A stretch of DNA of 5,350 nt from Opitutaceae bacterium (lineage in GTDB: Bacteria > Verrucomicrobiota > Verrucomicrobiae > Opitutales > Opitutaceae), in the NCBI GenBank assembly GCA_031266495.1, contig JAISAX010000402.1, positions 1 through 5,350 of the forward strand, read 5' to 3'. Position 1 is the stretch's first letter; every line of letters begins with the position of its first letter. A program made the position numbers and the translations under genes. This document shows, piece by piece, positions 1-5,006 of this stretch. The notes under the pieces were generated by a model that saw only the letters and a list, made by a program, of their open reading frames with translations, was not told the origin of the DNA and searched no databases.

Positions 1-63
<63 letters not shown>

Positions 64-71
64 ACAACACA

Positions 72-872
72 TCAGCGTGACGTAATTTTAGTACGGGCAC
101 AAACTGCCAAGAGGGCAACCACTCCGAGAATGGCTGCGATGGTCGCCGGTTCGGGAACGGCGGTGATGTTCAGGTTGTCGATACGGACGCCATCATTAGC
201 TCCCATGAAAACAGACGAGAATGAAGAAAACGTAGTATCAACCACGCTTGATCTTTTCAAGCCGTTAACTGCCAAGGTTAATGTGCCACTCGAAGCTTCC
301 CATGTAAGCTCGAAAGTTGCGAAAACCGTTGGAGGAGGATCAGCCGCCGGTTTCGTATAACCCGAGGTCACGATAGAACCCAAGCCAATGCCATAGGTGT
401 TCCATACCAGTGAAGCGGGGTTTGTCGGGACATCATATCTGGACAACCGGACATTCCCTTGCGTGTTTGTAGTTGCTCCACCCTCCCAATAAAAACCGTA
501 TCCTGTCTTTCCTTCCGAATCCAGCAGACCGATCCAGAAAAACCTGGTGGCGCTCGTTTCCATAATGATAGCATCTATGCTCAGGCTCCAGTCGCCCGAG
601 ATCGTCTGCCCCAGCGAGCGAGTTATTACACATCCGGGCAGTCGCATATAGGTGCTGCCGTGATAGTCAAGATCCTCCACAAAAAGGGGGGTGCCACTTC
701 CATTGGTTCTGCTCCAGTTGGCGGTTGCAGGATCATCGCCGGTATTCCAGTCAGAATATTCAAAATCATCGATCAAGGTAAAAGCGGCGTTTGCAGACGG
801 CGCGAATGTCAGGACAATAGCAAGAAGGGCACAGGCCATGCTTGCGACGGGGAATATACAGTGTGTTTTCAT
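72..872 (-). CDS. PEP-CTERM sorting domain protein, secreted, function unknown
   Basis: The protein has 266 residues if translation starts at the ATG at 872-870. I prefer this start over an in-frame ATG 29 codons upstream because it gives a classical signal peptide: MKTH, a hydrophobic stretch at about residues 8-24, and an SANA|A cleavage site near residue 29. The 29 extra residues are low-complexity and Thr/Asn/Ser-rich. The body is rich in Trp, Gly, Ser and Thr and has beta-strand-like segments, such as FELTWEASSGTLTLAVNG and RIDNLNITAVPEP. This resembles a LamG/concanavalin-like sandwich, though no family can be named. The C-terminus is a full PEP-CTERM tripartite signal: VPEP at residues 239-242, a transmembrane helix at about 244-259, and a basic tail ending KITSR. 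In known systems this signal is recognised by an exosortase (EpsH/XrtA-type) and links the protein to export with exopolysaccharide or to the envelope. No exosortase gene lies in the window. By eye the gene is less GC-rich than the genes to its right. No Shine-Dalgarno sequence is visible. Confidence 0.88.
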   Translation of the reverse strand: MKTHCIFPVASMACALLAIVLTFAPSANAAFTLIDDFEYSDWNTGDDPATANWSRTNGSGTPLFVEDLDYHGSTYMRLPGCVITRSLGQTISGDWSLSIDAIIMETSATRFFWIGLLDSEGKTGYGFYWEGGATTNTQGNVRLSRYDVPTNPASLVWNTYGIGLGSIVTSGYTKPAADPPPTVFATFELTWEASSGTLTLAVNGLKRSSVVDTTFSSFSSVFMGANDGVRIDNLNITAVPEPATIAAILGVVALLAVCARTKITSR

Positions 873-882
873 AGACAATATC

Positions 883-930
883 GGGTTGGTTGTTGTTGGT
901 TGACGGTGATTGGTGATGGATGGTGATTGA
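883..930. repeat. Low-complexity G/T-rich stretch upstream of the PEP-CTERM gene
   Basis: The plus strand has reiterated GGTTG/TTGTTG words followed by three GGTGAT copies at 905-910, 912-917 and 922-927. On the coding strand of the gene at 72-872 this is a run of ATCACC units in the presumed 5' untranslated leader. It could be a regulator site or simple slippage sequence. No clear promoter could be assigned in it. Confidence 0.5.
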
Positions 931-988
931 TAAACGGAAGTGGAAGCGTGGTGGATCAAGGGCAGTTTGAATAATTCAGACAGGGATT

Positions 989-1092
989 TTTTTACACAAA
1001 GATCGCAAAAGACGCGAAGAATAAATCCAGGATAACACCCGAATCAGTGGTTCGTTACGATCTTCGCGATCTTTGCGATCTTTGTGTAAAAA
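989..1092. repeat. Long imperfect inverted repeat built of 9-bp units (REP/MITE-like)
   Basis: The arms at 989-1020 and 1061-1092 are 32 bp each and match at 29 of 32 positions, enclosing a 40-bp loop. The right arm region is a threefold tandem repeat of 9 bp: CGATCTTCG at 1058-1066, CGATCTTTG at 1067-1075 and CGATCTTTG at 1076-1084, followed by TGTAAAAA. The left arm carries the inverse units from 997 onward. Translated, such units give KDRKDRED-type peptides, which recur as spurious ORFs in many genomes. I therefore read this as a dispersed non-coding repeat. I see no target-site duplication and no T-tract after the stem, so neither an active MITE nor a classical terminator is proven. Confidence 0.8.
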
Positions 1093-1264
1093 TTCCGATT
1101 TTCTGTTCTGCCATGCCTCGTGGCTAAACGAATACCCCGCCCAAGCCATTTCTGTCGGTCCGATCCGGCCCGGGCCCGAACCAAACCGTGTTCGGCGAGA
1201 CGTGTGCCCTCCCCGGACCAGCCCAAGCCATTCCACGAGAGTAAATGCCTGTGATGCGAATTTT

Positions 1265-1314
1265 GCGACAGGACGACAAAGTCGTCCTGTCGCCTGAGTA
1301 TACTCAGGCGACAG
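1265..1314. repeat. Two overlapping perfect hairpins (mutually exclusive stems)
   Basis: The first hairpin has a 13-bp perfect stem (1265-1277 with 1281-1293) and an AAA loop. The second is a 28-bp perfect loopless palindrome (1287-1314, half-site CTGTCGCCTGAGTA). They share CTGTCGC at 1287-1293, so in single-stranded form only one can be fully formed. The minus-strand LacI-type gene ends 119 bp away, so transcript read-through from it would contain this element. It may be a REP-like repeat, a processing or termination structure, or a cruciform site. A short CAG repeat follows at about 1312-1320. Confidence 0.8.
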
Positions 1315-1432
1315 CAGCAGCAGCTTGGTCAGAGGGATGGAAGGAAGATGGAAAGTGGAACGGTTCATGTTCAGGGGATTGTAGTGATACGCAGATGTTC
1401 ATAAAAACATACGGAAAACCGGTTGACTATAA

Positions 1433-2500
1433 TCAGCATACTGACTGGCGCTCGACGATATTACCGCGAACAAGGCGGACGGAGGATTCCTGGCGATGGG
1501 CAGGATTTTCGATGATATGAAACAGGTCGAAGGCGGCGGCTTTCGACTGCGCGGCGAAGCTTACGTCGTAGCTGGTGAGCATCGGTTCGAGTATGGTGCA
1601 AAGCGGTTCCATATTATCAAAACCCACCACGCTTATATCCTGCGGCACATGCAGCCCGCGCCGGGCGAGAGCACGATACAGCCCGTGCGCCGCCCAGTCG
1701 TTGGCAGTAACAATAGCGGTGGGACGCGATTCAGCCGGACGGGAAAACAGTTGTTTTACCTCGGCATCCAGATCGGGAGGTGTTGCCTCCGGGGCGACTC
1801 GTCCGCTTTTGGTATCATCGGCGTCCGTCTTGCGCATGATGACGAGCGCCGGATCGTAGGCTTCCCTCTGGCGCAGGTAACCTTCAATCCCCTGCTGGCG
1901 CGCAATGAACTGCGGATGTATGGCATTGGTGCATACAAAAGCGATACGGCGATGTCCGCGCTGCCACAGGTAATCCGCCACCAGCCAGCCCGAACCATGG
2001 CTGTCGGGTGCTACCTGCGGAAACGTCACGCCGGGGTCGTTCATGCCGATGAAGACAACCGGAAGCTCGGCCGGAAGTTTTTTGACAAAGGCCGGAACCT
2101 GTTGCGTGGACTTGACGAGCAGTCCGTCGATTTTTTGCTCCGCCACGCAGCGCGGCAATTCGTTGTCGTCGGCGGAAAGTTCGATCAGCGCATGAAGGCC
2201 GTTTTGCTGGCAGGCTTGCTCCACCCCAACGGTGTAGGCGGCAAACAGCGGATGATTCGTCCACGCCTGTCCTGCCCCGGCGAATACCATGCCGATGTTA
2301 CCCGTGCGATCGCCCACGCCAAGTTTGCGCGCCATGAGTGGCCTGGGAGCGGGAAGATGTTTTTTGTAACCGAGCTTCCGGATCGCGCTCTGCACCGACT
2401 CCAGATTGTCGGGACTGATGTTGGTCGCGCCGTTCAGCACGCGGCTCACTGTGCCTACGGAGACTCCTGCATGTCGGGCGATGTCGGTGACGGTGGCCAT
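1433..2500 (-). CDS. LacI-family transcriptional regulator, canonical type
   Basis: The protein has 355 residues, usual for the family. The start is placed at the ATG at 2500-2498 because MATVTDIARHAGVSVGTVSR is the expected LacI N-terminus. An open frame extends 45 codons further upstream but reads through the palindrome and polypyrimidine leader. The helix-turn-helix is at residues 3-22, with V15 and G16 at the specificity positions equivalent to Tyr17 and Gln18 of LacI. Residues 35-45 end in LGY, and a linker with PRPLMARKL (52-60) precedes the effector domain. The periplasmic-binding-protein-like domain begins near residue 66 (TGNIGMVFAG) and shows PVVFIG, RGHRRIAFV, TAIVTANDWAAHGL, PQDISVVGFDN and LTSYD. 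The GFDN segment is the usual sugar-pocket and dimer region, so a sugar or sugar-phosphate effector is likely but cannot be named. No sugar-catabolic gene is adjacent. The palindrome upstream suggests autoregulation. No Shine-Dalgarno sequence precedes the ATG. Confidence 0.95.
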   Translation of the reverse strand: MATVTDIARHAGVSVGTVSRVLNGATNISPDNLESVQSAIRKLGYKKHLPAPRPLMARKLGVGDRTGNIGMVFAGAGQAWTNHPLFAAYTVGVEQACQQNGLHALIELSADDNELPRCVAEQKIDGLLVKSTQQVPAFVKKLPAELPVVFIGMNDPGVTFPQVAPDSHGSGWLVADYLWQRGHRRIAFVCTNAIHPQFIARQQGIEGYLRQREAYDPALVIMRKTDADDTKSGRVAPEATPPDLDAEVKQLFSRPAESRPTAIVTANDWAAHGLYRALARRGLHVPQDISVVGFDNMEPLCTILEPMLTSYDVSFAAQSKAAAFDLFHIIENPAHRQESSVRLVRGNIVERQSVC

Positions 2501-2591
2501 TGGTCTGTTTTTCGAATGAGAGAAAAGGCGATGTGGGCGGGGGGGGGGGAGAGAGATGGACGGAATGGAGAAAGGAAGAATCTGAAAGCTG
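2501..2591 (-). other. Predicted 5' leader of the LacI-type gene with a G11/C11 tract
   Basis: Between the palindrome and the start codon the plus strand is almost all purine from 2539 to 2580. It begins with 11 consecutive G (2539-2549), so the transcript would be a pyrimidine-rich leader with a C11 run about 40 nt before the ATG. There is no ribosome-binding site. A homopolymer of this length is prone to slippage and could change spacing in the leader, but it is not in a reading frame. Confidence 0.5.
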
Positions 2592-2635
2592 TTGAACGAT
2601 TTTGAATTTTTATTGAAAATTTCAAAATCGTTCAA
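2592..2635. promoter_or_regulatory. 44-bp palindrome, candidate autoregulatory operator of the LacI-type gene
   Basis: Perfect 15-bp arms TTGAACGATTTTGAA (2592-2606) and TTCAAAATCGTTCAA (2621-2635) surround a 14-bp AT-rich centre. Four more bases pair within it (TTTT 2608-2611 with AAAA 2616-2619). TTGAA words recur at about 10-bp steps (2592, 2602, 2613), and the inverse TTCAA at 2621 and 2631, so sites lie on one DNA face. The arms contain the CG step common in LacI-family operators, but a single arm is not itself palindromic. Its position upstream of the LacI gene, overlapping the predicted -10 and start site, fits repression of the gene's own promoter. A transcript hairpin is the alternative. 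Confidence 0.65.
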
Positions 2636-2649
2636 AATCCCGCTGTCAA
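2621..2649 (-). promoter_or_regulatory. Possible sigma-70-type promoter for the LacI-type gene
   Basis: On the minus strand a perfect TTGACA (-35, positions 2649-2644) is followed after 17 bp by TTTGAA (2626-2621), which matches the TATAAT consensus at three of six positions. This would start transcription near 2614, inside the palindrome, and give a leader of about 114 nt. The -35 and spacing are good but the -10 is weak. Confidence 0.4.
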
Positions 2650-2725
2650 CATTTTTCTTCTTTTTTTCATCCGCCCCTTCCTCCCCCTCCTCCTACACAC
2701 ACACCACCCGGCATCAGCACCGGAA

Positions 2726-2744
2726 CACGAGCTGGAAGCCCGTG
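2726..2744. repeat. Small REP-like hairpin
   Basis: The arms CACGAGCT (2726-2733) and AGCCCGTG (2737-2744) pair at 7 of 8 positions around a GGA loop. The word GCTGGAAGCCCGTGCCACG resembles a short palindromic repeat I associate with planctomycete and verrucomicrobial spacers; this is from memory and unverified. The flanking sequence is a pyrimidine-rich tract (2651-2693) and an (AC)5 run (2695-2704). No gene is visible in it. Confidence 0.4.
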
Positions 2745-2791
2745 CCACGTCGCACGCGCATAACTTCAGCCAACCCGACGGCGAAGCCGCC

Positions 2792-2826
2792 AATTCTTAA
2801 TTCTTAATTTTTAATTCTTAATTCGT
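2792..2826. repeat. 7-bp AT-rich tandem repeat (AATTCTT)
   Basis: There are almost five heptamers: AATTCTT at 2792, AATTCTT at 2799, AATTTTT at 2806, AATTCTT at 2813 and AATTCGT at 2820. The array sits 12 bp past the stop codon of the second LacI-type gene and is sharply AT-rich against its GC-rich surroundings. A C8 run (2831-2838) separates it from that stop codon. It resembles the heptameric tandem repeats found in spacers of other bacteria. A role in transcript 3'-end formation is possible, but there is no strong stem next to it. Confidence 0.8.
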
Positions 2827-2838
2827 CTGTCCCCCCCC

Positions 2839-3903
2839 TCAGGCGGCGGGCCGCCAAATGCCGTTGACGAGCACCGTCTTGGGCGAATCGGGGATGCCTC
2901 GCTCGTTGCGCTGGATCTGGTCCACCACCAGATCGATCGCCGCCGCCGCCACCTGCTCGGTCTGCTGGTCGATGCCTCCGAGCGGTCTGTCTCCGGATCG
3001 CCAGTGCAGCATGGCCAGTTCGACTTCCTGCGGAATTTTCACGCCCGCCGCCTCCAGCCAGTTTTTTATCGTGGCGTTGCCGAGGATGGCGTCCGGCTTT
3101 TCCCGGCGATACCAGTCCAGGGCCGCCTGTCGCGAGGCTGGCGCGTTTTCCTGGATCAGGAGGGAGAGCCGCGGGTGGCTGGCTCGTTGTTTGCTCAACA
3201 AGTACCCGGCTCGCCAGAGTTCGCCGACCCGCTTGTCGGTGGAGGCGGCGAGGGTGACTCCGATTCTCCGGTGCCCGCGTCGTTTCAGTTCTTCCAGCGC
3301 CAGCAGGATGCCCTGGATGTGGTGGGCGGCGGAGCGGTGCAGCGCGGGGGTTTTGAGGGAATAGCCGATGGCCGCACTCGAGAAATGGCTCCAGTCCAGC
3401 GTCATCCGGTCGTCGAATCTCGCCATCGGCGCAACGCAAACTCCGCAGATGCCGCGGGCATAGAGGATGTCGCTCAGGCGTTGCCCGGGCATCTCCGTTT
3501 CCTCGATGCCGAAGGGTTCCAGCCGGTAGCCCAGTTCCTCCGCGCGCGCCGTCGCTCCCGCCAGGCAAATGTCCGAGTAGTTGCTCCTGGATGACTTGTC
3601 CGCGGGCGTGGGCGCGGGCGCGGGCACGGTTCTCCCGGCCATTTTCCGGCATCGGGCAAAATCCCGGCTGTTGGTCACGTAGGCGATGGTCGTGACGCTC
3701 GACCGGGCCGCCTTGAGCCGGTGTCGCATCGCCAAGGCCGTCAGCAGCGGGTCGGGGCGGTAGCCCATCGAGTCGGCAAGCTTGCGAATGCGCTCGCGTG
3801 TTTCGCGCGGGATGCGCGAATGGGAGCGCAGGGCGCGGGAGACCGTGGAGGTGGCCACTCCCGCGGCCGCGGCCACATCGTCGAGTGTTACACGGGGAGG
3901 CAT
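2839..3903 (-). CDS. LacI-family transcriptional regulator, Verrucomicrobia-type linker
   Basis: The protein has 354 residues and starts MPPRVTLDDVAAAAGVATST, the standard family N-terminus. The frame is open further upstream, but only as a shadow of the phosphatase gene. The helix-turn-helix spans residues 6-25, with T18 and S19 at the specificity positions. After GYRPDP the usual ARxL hinge is replaced by LLTALAMRHRLKAA (residues 53-66), a variant I associate with Verrucomicrobiota/Lentisphaerota regulators. The effector domain begins TTIAYVTNS (71-79). A Pro/Ala-rich stretch with PAPAPTPAD (94-102) interrupts the region before NYSDICLAGATARAEELGYR. Later motifs are GILLALEELKRRGHRRIGV, DAILGNATIKNWL and GGIDQQTEQVAAAAIDLVVDQI. 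The last corresponds to the family segment that normally carries a conserved Asp before the final helices. It follows the phosphatase gene by 35 bp and is probably its operon partner. No Shine-Dalgarno sequence is visible. The effector is unknown. Confidence 0.93.
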   Translation of the reverse strand: MPPRVTLDDVAAAAGVATSTVSRALRSHSRIPRETRERIRKLADSMGYRPDPLLTALAMRHRLKAARSSVTTIAYVTNSRDFARCRKMAGRTVPAPAPTPADKSSRSNYSDICLAGATARAEELGYRLEPFGIEETEMPGQRLSDILYARGICGVCVAPMARFDDRMTLDWSHFSSAAIGYSLKTPALHRSAAHHIQGILLALEELKRRGHRRIGVTLAASTDKRVGELWRAGYLLSKQRASHPRLSLLIQENAPASRQAALDWYRREKPDAILGNATIKNWLEAAGVKIPQEVELAMLHWRSGDRPLGGIDQQTEQVAAAAIDLVVDQIQRNERGIPDSPKTVLVNGIWRPAA

Positions 3904-3938
3904 CGGAAATCGGAAAAGAGGGTTGGTGGCCGGGCGCG

Positions 3939-4778
3939 TTACCCGGCATGTTCTGTGCCCAGCAATGCTTCCAGCCGGTCGCACACGGCGGCGTTGCCGG
4001 CGAGGTAGCGGATGCGGTCCATCCGCAGGTCGAAGCTGCGTAACGGGAATGGCGATTCGCTGCGGTAACGCACTTGGCCGCCCGCCGCCAGGCACAGGGG
4101 GACCGCCGCCGCGATGTCCCACACGCGCACGTTGTGGTCCACCGTGCCGCCGAGGATGCCCGCCGCCACGTAGGCCAGGTGCAGCGTGCTGCTGCCCAGC
4201 CCGCGGATCTTGAAGTGTTCCATGATGAGCGCCGCCTCTTTCGCGTATGCCCGGTCCGTCGGGCTGTGAAAGCCGAGCAGCGTCCAACCCTTCGCCAGTT
4301 CCTCGTCCGACGGCGGCCGGACGCGCGCCTCGCGGTCGCCGTCCATCACGCCGAAGCCCGGCCCGCCGTGCATCAGGACGCGGCGCGCCATGTCGTAAAT
4401 CACGCCGTACACCGGCACGCCGTTTTCGAGCAACGCCAGGGAGATCGCGCAGTGGGCGATGCCGAGCGCGTAGTTGTTGGTGCCGTCGATCGGATCGAGC
4501 ACCCAGGCGAACCGTTTTGCGAGCGGGATGGGGTGTTCCGTTTCCGTGAGTTCCTCGCTCAGCAGGTCGTCGTCCGGGAACTGCGCGGCCAGTTCGCGAA
4601 AGATGTTTTCGGAGATGGCCACGTCCACCGGCGTCACCCGGGTGCCGTCGTATTTCCAGAGGCTTTGCACGCGGCCGAACTCGCGGTGCATCCGCTCCGT
4701 TTGCGCCATGACGGCGCGCTTCGCGGCCTTGATGCGGGTTGTCAATGCGGACGGCGCCGCTGCGGACAATGAAGACAT
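3939..4778 (-). CDS. Inositol monophosphatase family protein
   Basis: The protein has 279 residues, typical of the Mg2+-dependent IMPase/SuhB/HisN phosphatase family, cytoplasmic. All metal-site motifs are present: KYDGTRVTPVD (42-52), SEE (74-76), DPIDGTNN (95-102) and WDIAAA (220-225). These correspond to the Glu70, Asp90/Asp93 and Asp220 ligands of human IMPase. The substrate-binding strand is GSSTLHLAYVAAG (195-207). It should hydrolyse a phosphomonoester such as inositol 1-phosphate, histidinol phosphate, 3'-phosphoadenosine 5'-phosphate or a sugar phosphate. The sequence alone does not decide which. The stretch TNNYALGIAHCAIS is closer to SuhB-like members than to HisN, in my judgement. 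The ATG at 4778 is preceded by an in-frame TGA at 4787-4785, so this start region is secure. A GGAGG lies 22 nt upstream, too far to be a normal ribosome-binding site. The LacI-type gene 35 bp downstream suggests co-transcription, and perhaps regulation linked to the product or substrate. Confidence 0.94.
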   Translation of the reverse strand: MSSLSAAAPSALTTRIKAAKRAVMAQTERMHREFGRVQSLWKYDGTRVTPVDVAISENIFRELAAQFPDDDLLSEELTETEHPIPLAKRFAWVLDPIDGTNNYALGIAHCAISLALLENGVPVYGVIYDMARRVLMHGGPGFGVMDGDREARVRPPSDEELAKGWTLLGFHSPTDRAYAKEAALIMEHFKIRGLGSSTLHLAYVAAGILGGTVDHNVRVWDIAAAVPLCLAAGGQVRYRSESPFPLRSFDLRMDRIRYLAGNAAVCDRLEALLGTEHAG

Positions 4779-4840
4779 AAGCGGTCACCCGAACACAATT
4801 CCTCCCCGGAGTGAAACCGTTTTGCGCGATCCCGCAGCCC

Positions 4841-4850
4841 GGGGGGGGGG
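4841..4850. repeat. G10 homopolymer in the divergent spacer
   Basis: Ten consecutive G directly follow CCC, 63-72 bp upstream of the phosphatase start codon on the minus strand. This is where a promoter for that gene could lie, so a length change would alter promoter spacing. No -10/-35 pair could be assigned confidently around it. Confidence 0.6.
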
Positions 4851-4853
4851 ATA

Positions 4854-4886
4854 CCCCGGAGCGGCGGCATTCCTGCCGCTCCGGGG
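4854..4886. repeat. GC-rich perfect hairpin in the divergent spacer
   Basis: The arms CCCCGGAGCGGC (4854-4865) and GCCGCTCCGGGG (4875-4886) form a 12-bp perfect stem with a 9-base loop. A further CCCCGGAG copy at 4804-4811 could compete for the right arm. The hairpin is followed by TT only, not a T-tract, and it lies between divergent genes, so a terminator role is unlikely. A REP-like repeat or a leader structure of one of the two divergent transcripts fits better. Confidence 0.65.
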
Positions 4887-4888
4887 TT

Positions 4889-4961
4889 CCATCAGGAAAG
4901 GGCGTCCCGGAGCATTGAACATCAGGCAAACATCAGGCAACCATCCGGCAAACATCAGGAA
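4889..4961 (+). promoter_or_regulatory. 11-bp direct repeats, candidate response-regulator binding site upstream of the PP2C gene
   Basis: Four contiguous 11-bp units begin at 4918, 4929, 4940 and 4951 (AACATCAGGCA twice, then ACCATCCGGCA and AACATCAGGAA). The invariant part is CATC[A/C]GG at 4920, 4931, 4942 and 4953, with 4-bp spacers CAAA, CAAC and CAAA. A fifth isolated CATCAGG is at 4890, 30 bp (about three helical turns) before the first. A 7-bp core with 4-bp spacer is the layout of Pho boxes and other PhoB/OmpR-family sites, but the core sequence is not the Pho box. The array ends 45 bp before the PP2C start codon, so it may control that gene, the divergent phosphatase, or both. Confidence 0.6.
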
Positions 4962-5006
4962 ACGGGATTGCCACCCCCTGCGGTTGCAACATGTTTACCG
5001 CCTCCC

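Larger units (their letters stand above)
960..1432. other. Gene-free, repeat-dense spacer
   Basis: This 473-bp stretch lies between the upstream side of the PEP-CTERM gene and the 3' end of the LacI-type gene at 1433. Open frames exist on both strands, but their translations are arginine-rich and low-complexity, do not resemble proteins and run through the repeats. Besides the inverted repeat at 989-1092 and the double hairpin at 1265-1314, it holds a 12-bp direct repeat GCCCAAGCCATT at 1139-1150 and 1221-1232. A GC-rich block between these copies (about 1155-1220) can fold locally, with GGTCCG and CGGACC facing each other. No tRNA-like or rRNA-like sequence was seen. No T-tract terminator was found just after the LacI stop. 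Confidence 0.65.

Noticed and set aside
929..959. A minus-strand promoter TTGATC with TTTATC for the PEP-CTERM gene
   Set aside because: The spacing is 19 bp and the -10 matches at only three of six positions, which is too weak to call.
989..1092. The inverted repeat as a CRISPR fragment
   Set aside because: Its units are contiguous 9-mers without unique spacers, and no cas-like gene is present.
976..1368. A minus-strand open frame with an AFTLVEW segment resembling a type IV pilin/pseudopilin methylation motif
   Set aside because: The motif is internal and no hydrophobic helix follows it. The frame also runs through both repeat elements, giving KDRKDRED-type low-complexity peptide.
1496..2605. 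A 369-codon open frame on the plus strand
   Set aside because: It is antisense to the LacI-type gene, has no recognisable motif and no plausible start, and is explained by GC-rich codon structure.
4854..4886. The GC-rich hairpin as a Rho-independent terminator
   Set aside because: There is no T-tract on either strand, and it lies between the starts of two divergent genes, where no transcript needs to end.
2839..4929. A single long open frame that contains the second LacI-type regulator at its C-terminal end and could suggest a fusion protein
   Set aside because: The part upstream of 3903 is an Arg/Gly/Pro-rich out-of-frame shadow of the inositol-monophosphatase-type gene. The LacI N-terminus begins cleanly at MPPRVTL.
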